64,000 bases of DNA from Fuchsiella alkaliacetigena (GTDB lineage Bacteria > Bacillota > Halanaerobiia > Halobacteroidales > Acetohalobiaceae): positions 1 to 64,000 of the forward strand of contig NZ_JALKBZ010000009.1 of assembly GCF_023227765.1 (NCBI RefSeq), given 5' to 3'. Below are positions 43,514-52,761 of the stretch, in pieces. A program made the translations under genes and the position numbers. Each line of letters starts with the position of its first letter. Within the stretch, counting starts at the first letter, position 1. Under the pieces are notes generated by a model that was given only the letters and a program-made list of their open reading frames with translations, was not told the origin of the DNA and made no database searches.

Positions 43514-43957
43514 TTAATCCTTCTTAAATCTCTCTAAAATCTCTTGGGCATACTCCTGAGCAGCAAATAACGAATGATCTCGATAGTTTCCACACTCTTT
43601 AGCCGTAGTAGCTGGAACTTCTTCAGTTGCCACTACTTCTGCTAAAGAGTCTACTAAAGCCGTTTGTACTTCTGCTACCGTCGGCTCTCCTACTACAATT
43701 AAATAAAAGCCGGTTCGACAGCCCATCGGCGAAACATCGACCACATTGGCGATTCTTTCCCGCAGATAGCCAGCTAATAAATGCTCCAAGGTATGTATTG
43801 CCGCCGTGGATAACACTCCCTCATTAGGTTGCCTTAGTCTTAAATCATATTTTTGAATTAAATCTCCACTAGGGGTTTCAATACGACCTGCTTTACGTAC
43901 ATAAGGAGCCTCTACCTGACGATGATCAAGCTGAAAGCTCTCTATTTCAATATCCAC
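43514..43957 (-). CDS. luxS: S-ribosylhomocysteine lyase
   Basis: 147 residues. Cleaves S-ribosylhomocysteine to homocysteine and the autoinducer-2 precursor DPD. Metal ligands are seen in HTLEHLLAGYLR (H-x3-H) and the Cys of ECGNYRDHSL; the catalytic Cys lies in MGCRTGFYL. The open frame begins with GTG at 43966, one base after GGAGG and overlapping the coaBC stop by four bases. The next GTG (43957) is ten bases from GGAGG. I prefer 43957 but cannot exclude the longer form. No pfs gene is in the window. Confidence 0.92.
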   Translation of the reverse strand: MDIEIESFQLDHRQVEAPYVRKAGRIETPSGDLIQKYDLRLRQPNEGVLSTAAIHTLEHLLAGYLRERIANVVDVSPMGCRTGFYLIVVGEPTVAEVQTALVDSLAEVVATEEVPATTAKECGNYRDHSLFAAQEYAQEILERFKKD

Positions 43958-43962
43958 TCCAA

Positions 43963-45168
43963 TCACTCCTCCCTTAGTTCAACTATCTTATCCAGCAGCC
44001 TAGCAGCTACCTCCATTTTAGATAGCTTCGGTAGCTCTTGCTGATCCTGAGCACTAATTAAGACTACTTGATTAGTATCAACTTTAAAGCCTGAATCTAC
44101 AGCACTAATATCATTAGCCACAATTAAATCCAAATTCTTGTTTTTTAACTTCGCCTGAGCATTAGTTAACAGCTGCTCCGATTCAGCAGCAAAGCCTACT
44201 AAAAACTGTCTTTCTTTACGTCTACCTAACTCTGCTAAGATATCCGGATTCCGCTCCAAGTTAATTAATGGTTCAGATTCGTCTTTTTTAATTTTATCTT
44301 CAGCTTTATTCTGCGGTCTATAGTCAGCCACTGCTGCTGCTTTAATAATTACCTCCTGCTCAGCTGCCACTGCCAATACCGCTTCATACATCTCCCGGGC
44401 CGTCTGTACCTGCTCAACCTCAACTCCTAAAGGAGACTCCAAAGCAGTAGGAGCCGTAACTAATAACACTTCAGCTCCCCGCCGAGCAGCTACCTTAGCC
44501 ACAGCATAGCCCATTTTACCTGAAGAATGATTGCCTAAGTATCGAACCGGATCCCAAGGCTCTTGCGTTCCCCCGGCAGTTACTAAAACCTTTACTCCCT
44601 GCCAGTCTGCGCTTAAAGTTAACTCTCTAATAGCTAGTTCCACTATCTTCTCCGGAGCTGCTAAACGACCTTTACCTTCTACTCCACAGGCTAAATAACC
44701 ACTGGCCGGCTCAACAACTCCATAGCCTAATTTACTTAACTTGTCAATATTACTTTGAAGTATTGGATTATTATACATATTTACATTCATTGCCGGAGCC
44801 AATAACACCGAAGCCTGAGTAGCCATCGCCGTAGTAGATAGCATATCATCAGCGATACCATTAGCTATTTTTCCAATTATATTAGCCGTAGCCGGTACAA
44901 TTAAAAAGAGATCTGCTTTTTGAGCTAAACTAATATGTTCTACCTCCCAGCTTTTAGGCTCGGCAAACATATCAGTTATTACCGGATTATGAGTAACCGC
45001 TCTAAAGGTCAACGGCTGTACAAACTCCTGAGCTGCCTCGGTCATAACTACCTGCACTTCAGCTCCTAGCTTTTTGAGGCTACTAGCTACCTCTACTGCC
45101 TTATAAGCAGCAATACCTCCGGTCACTCCCAAGACAATACACTGCCCAGTTAAAAACTTTTTTTGCAT
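43963..45168 (-). CDS. coaBC: Bifunctional phosphopantothenoylcysteine decarboxylase/synthase
   Basis: 401 residues. Two steps of coenzyme A synthesis. The N-terminal flavoprotein decarboxylase half has GVTGGIAAYKAVE, PAMNVNMYNNP and the active Cys in GYLACGVEGKGRL; the C-terminal synthetase half has VTAGGTQEPWDPVRYLGNHSSGKMG and KKDESEPLINLERNPDIL-like KxKK...NPDI. Start: the ATG at 45168 is eight bases after GAGGAG, which is part of the last two codons of rpoZ. A longer frame overlaps rpoZ and is rejected. Confidence 0.95.
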   Translation of the reverse strand: MQKKFLTGQCIVLGVTGGIAAYKAVEVASSLKKLGAEVQVVMTEAAQEFVQPLTFRAVTHNPVITDMFAEPKSWEVEHISLAQKADLFLIVPATANIIGKIANGIADDMLSTTAMATQASVLLAPAMNVNMYNNPILQSNIDKLSKLGYGVVEPASGYLACGVEGKGRLAAPEKIVELAIRELTLSADWQGVKVLVTAGGTQEPWDPVRYLGNHSSGKMGYAVAKVAARRGAEVLLVTAPTALESPLGVEVEQVQTAREMYEAVLAVAAEQEVIIKAAAVADYRPQNKAEDKIKKDESEPLINLERNPDILAELGRRKERQFLVGFAAESEQLLTNAQAKLKNKNLDLIVANDISAVDSGFKVDTNQVVLISAQDQQELPKLSKMEVAARLLDKIVELREE

Positions 45169-45172
45169 AAGC

Positions 45173-45385
45173 TTACTCCTCAATATCTTCAACAGGAATA
45201 TAGTTCAACTTACCGGCTACAATCTCTTCTAAAGCATTGGAAACATCCTTGGCGCTTTTGCAGTCCACTAAGGGCTCTTCACCCTCTTCATTCAACATTC
45301 TAGCTCTTTTAGCCGCCTGAATAACTATAGTATACTCCACATCTGACTTTTCTAACAGTTTATCTAATGGTGGATAAGCTAACAT
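45173..45385 (-). CDS. rpoZ: RNA polymerase omega subunit
   Basis: 70 residues. PPLDKLLEK at the start, then YTIVIQAAKRARML and the later KDVSNALEEIVAGKL match omega, which helps assemble RNA polymerase. In the standard Firmicutes order yicC-remA-gmk-rpoZ-coaBC. Its last codons carry the ribosome site for coaBC. Confidence 0.93.
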   Translation of the reverse strand: MLAYPPLDKLLEKSDVEYTIVIQAAKRARMLNEEGEEPLVDCKSAKDVSNALEEIVAGKLNYIPVEDIEE

Positions 45386-45399
45386 CTTTTAACCCCCTC

Positions 45400-45987
45400 T
45401 TAGTCTACTTTACATCTTTCAGCAATAATAATAGCTTTAATCTTTTCTACCGCCTGCTCCACCTGATCATTAACTACTATATAATCATATTCTTCAGCCA
45501 TTTTCATTTCCTGAGTAGCATTATCCATTCTTAATTCCATCTCGGCTTCGCTATCAGCATCTCTCTCACGAATCCTATTTTCTAATTCTGCTAAAGAAGG
45601 AGGAGCTAAAAAAATAAAAATTCCTTCAACACAAACATTTTGTTCACACTTTTCTTTCACTTGAACTGCACCTTGAATATCTATCTCTAAAATTACATCC
45701 TGTCCTGCATTTAAAGTTTCTTCTACATAGCTTTTAGGAGTTCCATAGTAATTACCGTGGACTTGGGCCCATTCTATAAACTCATCCTCTTCTACCAACT
45801 GTTGAAACTCCGCTTCCGATAAGAAAAAATAATCAACTCCATCTTTCTCACTAGAACGCGGTTTTCTAGTAGTAGCAGAAATGGAATAAGCTATATCCTG
45901 ATAGTCTTCCATTAAAGCTTCAATTACCGTTCCTTTTCCTACTCCAGAGGGCCCTGATAGAACTATTAACTTGCCTCTATTTTCCAT
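45400..45987 (-). CDS. gmk: Guanylate kinase
   Basis: 195 residues. GMP to GDP. P-loop GPSGVGKGTV, ISATTRKPRSSEKDGVDYFF, and LEIDIQGAVQVKE are characteristic. The frame extends to 46026, overlapping remA, but GGGGGAGG lies directly before the ATG at 45987 and the shorter protein matches family length. Confidence 0.95.
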   Translation of the reverse strand: MENRGKLIVLSGPSGVGKGTVIEALMEDYQDIAYSISATTRKPRSSEKDGVDYFFLSEAEFQQLVEEDEFIEWAQVHGNYYGTPKSYVEETLNAGQDVILEIDIQGAVQVKEKCEQNVCVEGIFIFLAPPSLAELENRIRERDADSEAEMELRMDNATQEMKMAEEYDYIVVNDQVEQAVEKIKAIIIAERCKVD

Positions 45988-46012
45988 TCTCCTCCCCCTC
46001 TTTAGTATAGAC

Positions 46013-46258
46013 TTATTCCTCATCATCTAAACGTTGGGAAACAGTTTCTGGCTGTACAGCAGATAAAATAACATGATCACTATCGGTAATAACTACCGCT
46101 CTAGTTCGACGTCCATAAGTAGCATCAACTAACATTCCTCTATCCCTAGCCTCTTGAATAATCCTCTTAATCGGTGCCGATTCAGGGCTCACGATAGCAA
46201 TAATTCTATTAGCGGCTACAATATTTCCAAAACCTATATTAATCAGTTCAACTCCCAT
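46013..46258 (-). CDS. remA: RemA (DUF370) regulatory protein
   Basis: 81 residues. [52 protein letters not shown]-type sequence, diagnostic for RemA, a DNA-binding activator of biofilm/osmolyte genes in Bacillus. The basic GRRTR loop is the DNA-contact region. In conserved position before gmk. AAGGAGG precedes the ATG. Confidence 0.92.
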   Translation of the reverse strand: MGVELINIGFGNIVAANRIIAIVSPESAPIKRIIQEARDRGMLVDATYGRRTRAVVITDSDHVILSAVQPETVSQRLDDEE

Positions 46259-46305
46259 GTAATGAATTCCTCCTTAATCTTTCTACTTTAAACTTAAAAA
46301 ATCAG

Positions 46306-47193
46306 CTACTCTACATTCTGCAACTGCTCCCTAATTCTATCTACTTCACTCTTTAATTCAACTACATAATTAGCTACTTGAGAATCACTGATCTTAGAAC
46401 CAATAGTATTAACCTCTCTATGCATCTCCTGCGCAATAAAGTCCAACTTCCGACCTACTGGTTCATCTATTTCTAAGCGCAAAGTTTCCTCAAACTGCTG
46501 CACATGGCTTTTAAGTCTAATTAGCTCTTCATTAACATCGCTTTTATCAGCAATCAAGGCCGTTTCCATAGCTAATCTATCCTCATCTACCTCATAGTCA
46601 GCTGCTAACTCTTCAATTCTTTCTTTCAACTTCAGCTGATACTCAGTTACTATCTCCGGCACCCTAGCTTCTATTTTAGTAACTAAGTCTTCAATCTGCT
46701 CCAACCTATGTAAAAAATCCGCTAATAACTCTTCACCTTCCCGCTTCCTCATTGCCAACAGCTCTGCTAAAGCCTCTTCCGTGGCTTGCTCAACTTGAGG
46801 CCATAGTTCTTCAATATCTCTAGCTATCTCCTTCACTGTTAAGACATCAGGCAGTTCAGCTAAAAATTCAACACTTAATTCCTCGGCAGCTAAGCCAAGC
46901 TCGGCTTGCAGCTTCTCCAAGTGCTCTACATACTCAGCAGCTAAGTCTCTATTTACCTGCACCTGCAAACTCTTTTTATTTTGGCTCTGTAGTTCTAGAT
47001 TATAGTTGATCCGCCCTCTGCTCAAAGCGGTTTTTAATAGTTTATCAACCCTAGCCTCTAAAGCCGATAATTGTTCAGGAATATGCAGATTAATCTTCTG
47101 ATATTTATGATTTACAGACTTCAGTTCAACCGTTATATTGTCACCAGCAGCTTCCAACTGCGCTCGTCCATAACCAGTCATACTTCTGAGCAT
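46306..47193 (-). CDS. YicC/YloC family endoribonuclease-like protein
   Basis: 295 residues. Family N-terminus MLRSMTGYGRA, central VEQATEEALAELLAMRKREGE and C-terminus PVGRKLDFIAQEMHREVNTIGSKI.D. YicC proteins are metal-dependent endoribonucleases. An extended frame to 47277 is rejected: AGGTG sits at the right place before the ATG at 47193. First gene of the remA-gmk-rpoZ-coaBC cluster. Confidence 0.93.
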   Translation of the reverse strand: MLRSMTGYGRAQLEAAGDNITVELKSVNHKYQKINLHIPEQLSALEARVDKLLKTALSRGRINYNLELQSQNKKSLQVQVNRDLAAEYVEHLEKLQAELGLAAEELSVEFLAELPDVLTVKEIARDIEELWPQVEQATEEALAELLAMRKREGEELLADFLHRLEQIEDLVTKIEARVPEIVTEYQLKLKERIEELAADYEVDEDRLAMETALIADKSDVNEELIRLKSHVQQFEETLRLEIDEPVGRKLDFIAQEMHREVNTIGSKISDSQVANYVVELKSEVDRIREQLQNVE

Positions 47194-47304
47194 CTTTTCA
47201 CCTCTTTTATTACTCGCAATAAAGCAAAAATAAATAACCCTAACTATAAATATAACATTCTTGCTCAGCAAATGCAAGCAAGAAAGATAAGTACTTTATG
47301 ACTC

Positions 47305-48030
47305 CTACTTACCAAATCTATCTGCCAATTCAGCATAAACCTCATTTAAGTTAATCTGATAATAGTTAAGCAGAACCAATAGATGATAAAGTAGATCAGA
47401 GACTTCCATAATAATCTCCTCTTTATCCTCATTCTTAGCTCCAATAATAACCTCGGCTGCCTCTTCGCCAATCTTCTTTAAAATTTTATCTAAGCCTTCA
47501 TCAAATAAATACGAAGTATAGGAATCCTCAACTGGATTGTGTTTGCGATCCAAAACTACTTGATAGATCTCCTGTAGGATCTGAGGCAACCCGCCGCTAG
47601 GTACAGGAGGATTTTCAAGCTTAATTTCATCCTCTTCAGTCTGCTCGTCATAAACCTCCTCCGGAGAAAAGACCTGCTCTCCTTCGCTTTTAAAACGATT
47701 GGCCTTATCAAGATCAAGCCGCCGATAAAAACATGAATAATGTCCAGTATGACAGGCAGCCACCTTCTGCTTAACCTTAATTAAGAGCGTATCTAGATCA
47801 CAGTCAGCTTTGATCTCTTCTACCTGCTGCACATGGCCCGAACTTCCCCCCTTTTTCCATAGCTCTTGGCGACTACGACTCCAAAACCAGGTATAACCAG
47901 TTTCAACTGTCTTTTGAACAGCCTCCCGATTCATATAGGCCATCATTAAGACCTGTTCATTCTCTATATCCTGAATAATAGCCGGAATTAAACCATTTTC
48001 ATCAAACTTTAACTCTGTTAAGTAACTCAT
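47305..48030 (-). CDS. hisIE: Bifunctional phosphoribosyl-AMP cyclohydrolase/phosphoribosyl-ATP pyrophosphatase
   Basis: 241 residues. Steps 2 and 3 of histidine synthesis. The HisI half has [29 protein letters not shown] and metal-binding DCDLDTL and [12 protein letters not shown]; the acidic linker is about 20 residues; the HisE half has [17 protein letters not shown]. Overlaps hisF by four bases and ends the his operon. Confidence 0.96.
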   Translation of the reverse strand: MSYLTELKFDENGLIPAIIQDIENEQVLMMAYMNREAVQKTVETGYTWFWSRSRQELWKKGGSSGHVQQVEEIKADCDLDTLLIKVKQKVAACHTGHYSCFYRRLDLDKANRFKSEGEQVFSPEEVYDEQTEEDEIKLENPPVPSGGLPQILQEIYQVVLDRKHNPVEDSYTSYLFDEGLDKILKKIGEEAAEVIIGAKNEDKEEIIMEVSDLLYHLLVLLNYYQINLNEVYAELADRFGK

Positions 48031-48794
48031 TGTCTAATCACTACTCCTTCCTCTGCTAAGTATTCTTTAACTTCACGAATAGAGTATTCACCAAAATGAA
48101 AGATTGAAGCAGCTAAAGCAGCATCCGCTGCTCCTTCCTTAAAAGCCGCTAAGATATCTGCGGGCCCTCCAGCACCTCCAGAAGCAATTACAGGAATATC
48201 TATTTTACTAGCAATAGCTCGATTTAATTGATTATCATAGCCATCCTTGGTTCCATCACCGTCCATACTAGTTAATAAGATTTCACCTGCTCCTAACTCT
48301 TCCGCTCGTTGGGCCCACTCCACAGCATCCAAACCAGTAGCCTTACGGCCACCGTGAATATAAACCTCCCAACTTAACTGCTCAGCCTCTGTTTTTCTTT
48401 TAGCATCGATAGCCACCACTATACACTGACTACCGAATCTCTTAGCTCCTCTAGCAATTAACTGCGGGTCTTTAACCGCTGCTGAATTAATAGAAGTCTT
48501 ATCAGCACCGGCCTTTAGCAGTCTACGCATATCTTCGACAGTTCTAATTCCACCGCCGATGGTGAAAGGAATAAAGACCTGTTCGGAGGTCTTTTTAACT
48601 ACCTCCACCATAGTCTCTCTTTTATCCGAAGAAGCCGTGATATCTAAAAAGACTAATTCATCAGCCCCAGCTCGATCATAAAAAGCAGCTAACTCCACCG
48701 GGTCACCGGCATCTCTTAAGCCTACGAAGTTAACCCCTTTAACTACTCGCCCGTCATCAACGTCTAGACAAGGGATTATTCTTTTGGCTAACAT
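48027..48794 (-). CDS. hisF: Imidazole glycerol phosphate synthase, cyclase subunit
   Basis: 255 residues. TIM barrel with [20 protein letters not shown], catalytic Asp in CLDV and [14 protein letters not shown], and phosphate-binding ASGGAGG. Partner of HisH encoded two genes upstream. Two bases separate it from hisA; GGAGGTG lies before the ATG. Confidence 0.97.
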   Translation of the reverse strand: MLAKRIIPCLDVDDGRVVKGVNFVGLRDAGDPVELAAFYDRAGADELVFLDITASSDKRETMVEVVKKTSEQVFIPFTIGGGIRTVEDMRRLLKAGADKTSINSAAVKDPQLIARGAKRFGSQCIVVAIDAKRKTEAEQLSWEVYIHGGRKATGLDAVEWAQRAEELGAGEILLTSMDGDGTKDGYDNQLNRAIASKIDIPVIASGGAGGPADILAAFKEGAADAALAASIFHFGEYSIREVKEYLAEEGVVIRQ

Positions 48795-48796
48795 AA

Positions 48797-49525
48797 TTAT
48801 TCACCTCCAACAACTTCCAAAGCCTCTTCTAAATCAAGGTTATCACTATATAAAGCTTTACCTACAATAACTCCCTCTATTCCCACAGCTTCAATCTCCA
48901 CTAGAGCCTCAATATCAGCTAGCTTAGAAACGCCACCAGAAGCTATTACCTTCAGTTTAGTCTCGCGAGCCACTTCGGCAGTACTTTCCAAATTAGGGCC
49001 GCTTAAAGTACCATCCTTAGCAATATCGGTAAAGACTACTCTCTTTACCCCTCGTTTCTGCATTGCCTTACCTAGGTCTACTGCTGTGGTATCGGCTGTC
49101 TCCACCCAGCCTTCGGTAGCTACATAACCGTTCTTAGCATCAATACCCACTACTATAGCTGCTGAACCAAATTTCTCTATAGCTTCCATCACTAAATCAG
49201 GATTTTTCACAGCTGCCGTACCGATAATTACTCTTTCAATCCCGATATCTAAGTAATGTTCAATAGTCTCTAAGTCTCTAATTCCCCCGCCTACCTGCAC
49301 AGGTAATCCGGTCTCCTCTACAATTTCAGCAATCAACTCTAAGTTCTTAGGCTGTCCATCCAAAGCTCCATCTAAGTCCACTACATGAAGTCGGCGAGCT
49401 CCTTTGCTGGCCCATAACTTAGCCATCTCTAAAGGATCACCATAGACCGTTTCTTGCTCGAAATCACCTTTATATAAACGCACACATCTACCATCTCTAA
49501 TATCTATTGCTGGAATAATTTCCAT
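48797..49525 (-). CDS. hisA: ProFAR isomerase
   Basis: 242 residues. [40 protein letters not shown] and [14 protein letters not shown] identify HisA, the TIM-barrel isomerase of the fourth step. Its ATG shares one base with the stop of hisH. Confidence 0.97.
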   Translation of the reverse strand: MEIIPAIDIRDGRCVRLYKGDFEQETVYGDPLEMAKLWASKGARRLHVVDLDGALDGQPKNLELIAEIVEETGLPVQVGGGIRDLETIEHYLDIGIERVIIGTAAVKNPDLVMEAIEKFGSAAIVVGIDAKNGYVATEGWVETADTTAVDLGKAMQKRGVKRVVFTDIAKDGTLSGPNLESTAEVARETKLKVIASGGVSKLADIEALVEIEAVGIEGVIVGKALYSDNLDLEEALEVVGGE

Positions 49526-50133
49526 TATATCAACTCCCCAAAATTGCGTAAAATCTCTAAACCCTGTTCACTGCTTTTCTCTGGATGGTACTGTACTGCA
49601 TAAATATTATCTTTTTGGATACTGGATACAAAATCTATTCCGTAATCAGTAGTAGTAGCAATCACTGCCTCATCATCCGGTACTACATAATAAGAGTGTA
49701 CAAAGTACTGAAATAAACCAGACTCCAATCCATCAAAAAGAGCCGTATCTTTTTGCAAATGCAGCTGATTCCAACCCATATGTGGAATCTTTAGCTCAAG
49801 TTCCGTTGGAAATTTGACTACTTGTCCTTTAATAATATCTAAACCTTCCTGCTGACCCCATTCTTCGCTACTAGAAAAAAGTAAATGCATCCCTAAACAG
49901 ATACCTAAAAAAGGCTTACCGGAGTCTATTACCTCCTTAATTACTTCAATCAATCCAGCAGCTTTCAAATTCTCCATTGCGTCACCAAAGGCACCTACCC
50001 CTGGTAGGATCACCGCCTCAGCTCCTAAAATCTCCTCGGCTTGATCGGTAATCTCTGCTTTAAAGCCTAACTTTTCTAAAGCTTTTTCTACACTACGTAA
50101 ATTACCCATTCCGTAATCTATAATAGCAATCAT
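49525..50133 (-). CDS. hisH: Imidazole glycerol phosphate synthase, glutaminase subunit
   Basis: 202 residues. Class I glutamine amidotransferase: IIDYGMGNLRSVEKAL, LPGVGAFGDAM, nucleophile Cys in GICLGMHLLF and the His-Glu pair in QYHPEKSSEQGL. Supplies ammonia to HisF. Confidence 0.97.
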   Translation of the reverse strand: MIAIIDYGMGNLRSVEKALEKLGFKAEITDQAEEILGAEAVILPGVGAFGDAMENLKAAGLIEVIKEVIDSGKPFLGICLGMHLLFSSSEEWGQQEGLDIIKGQVVKFPTELELKIPHMGWNQLHLQKDTALFDGLESGLFQYFVHSYYVVPDDEAVIATTTDYGIDFVSSIQKDNIYAVQYHPEKSSEQGLEILRNFGELI

Positions 50134-50205
50134 AAATTTAGTTAATTGAAAGCTTTAGCTTTAATTACTGCTTCCAATAACCATCGCCACCTCCCTGCTA
50201 TAGTA

Positions 50206-50793
50206 TTACTCTAATTTACCTTTAGTAGACATAACTCCCTTAATAGCTTGATCTATTCTCACCGCTTCTTTCAAGGCTCTACCCAAGGCTTTAAAAGCTG
50301 CTTCGATAATATGGTGAGCATTTCGTCCTTCCAGTTGGCGTAAATGAAGAGTAATTCCTCCATTGAAGGCTAGGGCCCGCATAAACTCCTCTACTAACTC
50401 AGTATCAAAAGAACCCACCTGAGCAGTAGGTAGTTCTAACCCATAGGCTAAATAGCTTCTCCCGCTTAAGTCTAAAGAAACTGTCACCAATGCTTCATCC
50501 ATAGGTACATATTCTGTACCGTAGCGCCTAATTCCTTTTTTATCGCCCACAGCCTCATTGATAGCCTTACCTAAGCAGATACCGATATCCTCCACAGTAT
50601 GGTGAGCATCGATCTCCAAATCTCCCTTAGCCTTTAACTCTAGATCAAAAAGACCGTGCTTAGTAAAAAGCTCCAACATGTGGTCTAAAAAAGGAACTCC
50701 ACTATCTATACTGCTTTTACCTGTCCCATCCAAATCTATACTTAACTCAATCTCAGTTTCGGTAGTCTTTCTTTGTAGTTCTGCCTTTCGCAT
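50206..50793 (-). CDS. hisB: Imidazoleglycerol-phosphate dehydratase
   Basis: 195 residues, the single-function form. Metal-binding [23 protein letters not shown] and [14 protein letters not shown] motifs are complete. Separate histidinol phosphatase is not in the window. AAGGAAGG before the ATG. About 70 bases separate it from hisH. Confidence 0.97.
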   Translation of the reverse strand: MRKAELQRKTTETEIELSIDLDGTGKSSIDSGVPFLDHMLELFTKHGLFDLELKAKGDLEIDAHHTVEDIGICLGKAINEAVGDKKGIRRYGTEYVPMDEALVTVSLDLSGRSYLAYGLELPTAQVGSFDTELVEEFMRALAFNGGITLHLRQLEGRNAHHIIEAAFKALGRALKEAVRIDQAIKGVMSTKGKLE

Positions 50794-50814
50794 CGCAATC
50801 CTTCCTTTCTCTAA

Positions 50815-52116
50815 CTAATCATCAAAACGAACTCGAATCGAATTAGCATGAGCATCCAAGCCCTCCACCTCAGCTAATCTAATAATATCCTCCTTAGCCG
50901 CAGCCAAAGCACTTTCTGAATAAAAGATCAAGCTGGACTTCTTAACAAAGTCATCTATATTCAAGGGAGAGTAGAAACGAGCTGAGCCTCCCGTAGGTAG
51001 TACGTGATTAGGACCAGCAAAATAATCTCCCACCGGCTCTGGAGTATGGTGGCCTAAAAAGATAGCCCCAGCATTCTTGATCTCAGCTAAAATTTCAAAG
51101 GGACTTTCTACTGCTAACTCTAAGTGTTCCGCAGCAAAACGATTAGTAATCTCTAAGGCCTCTGTTAAGTCCTCACTTAAAATAATAGCTCCGTAATTAT
51201 GCAAAGACTCCCTAGCTGTCTCCTCTCTATCTAAATAACTTAGCTGTTTTTCTACCTCTTCTTGCACTCCTTTAGCCAACTCAACCGAAGTAGTTACTAA
51301 CACTGAAGCCGCTAAAGGATCGTGTTCTGCCTGAGAAAGTAAATCAGCTGCTACATAACTAGGAGTTGCTGTTTCATCTGCCAATACTAAAATTTCACTG
51401 GGCCCAGCTAGCATATCAATATCCACCTCACCATAAACTAACTTCTTAGCCAAAGTAACATAGATATTACCCGGACCTACGATCTTATCCACTTTAGGAA
51501 TAACCTCAGTCCCCAAAGCCAAAGCAGCTATCGCCTGGGCTCCTCCTACCTTATAGATCTGCTTTATCCCCACTATATCAGCCGCCACTAAAGTAGCTGG
51601 ATTTAACTGGCCTTGACTGTCGGGAGGAGCTACCATCACTATCTCCTCCACTCCTGCTACTTGGGCCGGAACACCGGTCATCAATACCGAAGAAGGATAA
51701 GCAGCTCGACCACCGGGCACATAAAGCCCCACTTTCTCTAAAGGATTAATTAATTGACCTAAAGTTATTCCCTCTTCTTTAACCTGCAACCAGCTCTCTC
51801 GCAACTGCCGTTGATGAAAGTCTTTCACGTTCTCCTTAGCCTTTTTCAAAGAGCTTATAACTTCATCTTCAACCTGCTCATAGGCTGCTTCAATCTCTTC
51901 AGTAGTAACAGCCTGCTCAGCTGCTTTAAACTGTACCTGGTCAAACTTAGCGGTATAATCCAGCACTGCTTCATCGCCGCGCTCTCTAACTTCCTTTAAA
52001 ATCTCAGCCACCACTGCTAATCTCTCTTGATCAGTAAAGGTGGAACGATTCATAATAGCCTCTACCTGCTCTTCAAAACCTCTATCTGCTGTTTTAATTA
52101 TTTTCAACATCTGCAT
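50815..52116 (-). CDS. hisD: Histidinol dehydrogenase
   Basis: 433 residues. Final two oxidations to histidine. LYVPGGRAAYPSSVLM, VGGAQAIAALALGTE, VGPGNIYVTLAKK, SQAEHDPLAASVLVT and AEHLEL are diagnostic, including the catalytic Glu-His. AAGGAGT precedes the ATG; the gene overlaps the end of hisG by 23 bases. Confidence 0.97.
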   Translation of the reverse strand: MQMLKIIKTADRGFEEQVEAIMNRSTFTDQERLAVVAEILKEVRERGDEAVLDYTAKFDQVQFKAAEQAVTTEEIEAAYEQVEDEVISSLKKAKENVKDFHQRQLRESWLQVKEEGITLGQLINPLEKVGLYVPGGRAAYPSSVLMTGVPAQVAGVEEIVMVAPPDSQGQLNPATLVAADIVGIKQIYKVGGAQAIAALALGTEVIPKVDKIVGPGNIYVTLAKKLVYGEVDIDMLAGPSEILVLADETATPSYVAADLLSQAEHDPLAASVLVTTSVELAKGVQEEVEKQLSYLDREETARESLHNYGAIILSEDLTEALEITNRFAAEHLELAVESPFEILAEIKNAGAIFLGHHTPEPVGDYFAGPNHVLPTGGSARFYSPLNIDDFVKKSSLIFYSESALAAAKEDIIRLAEVEGLDAHANSIRVRFDD

Positions 52117-52750
52117 TCAGACTCCTTTTTAAACCATTACTTATTTTTTGAATTCGTTCAAATTTAGTCTTATAGCTAACCTGATTAACTATCAACCGCG
52201 CTGAGGACTTAGCAATCTCAGCAATCTCAACTAAGTTATTTTTACGCAAAGTAGTACCCGTAGAAGTAATATCCACAATCATCTCCGCTAAACCAACAGT
52301 AGGTGCTAACTCAATAGAACCATTGAGCTCGATTACCTCCACCTGAATTCCTTGCTGATTTAAAAACTCCTCGGCTACGCGAGGATAAGAGGTTGCTACC
52401 CGAAGTAAAGTCGGTAATTCCTCTAAACTACTTACTCCCAACTCTTCCGGTACAGCTACTACCAACCTACAGCTCCCTAAACCTAAGTCCAAAAGCTCAC
52501 AAACATTTTTTTGAGCCTCCAACAATACATCCTTACCTGAAATCCCTATATCGGCAGCTCCATACTCCACATAAGTAGGTACATCCACCGCCTTAGCTAA
52601 AATAAAACAGTATTCTTGATCTTCACAGTTCAATACTAATTTTCTAGAATCATCACTCAAATCCCCTTTTACAACCCCTATTTCCCGCAGCATTTCCACT
52701 ACTGGATCAAAGAGCCGTCCTTTAGGTAAAGCAATCTTTAAAGGCTTCAT
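52094..52750 (-). CDS. hisG: ATP phosphoribosyltransferase, short form
   Basis: 218 residues, the short HisG that needs HisZ for activity and feedback control. LKIALPKGRLFDPV, YVEYGAADIGISGKD, and the phosphate loop ELNGSIELAPTVGLAEMIVDITSTGTTLR are present. A GTG at 52756 abuts the ribosome site AGGAGGGG; ATG 52750 is correctly spaced and chosen. hisZ lies 11 bases upstream. Confidence 0.97.
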   Translation of the reverse strand: MKPLKIALPKGRLFDPVVEMLREIGVVKGDLSDDSRKLVLNCEDQEYCFILAKAVDVPTYVEYGAADIGISGKDVLLEAQKNVCELLDLGLGSCRLVVAVPEELGVSSLEELPTLLRVATSYPRVAEEFLNQQGIQVEVIELNGSIELAPTVGLAEMIVDITSTGTTLRKNNLVEIAEIAKSSARLIVNQVSYKTKFERIQKISNGLKRSLNADVENN

Positions 52751-52761
52751 AGTCACCCCTC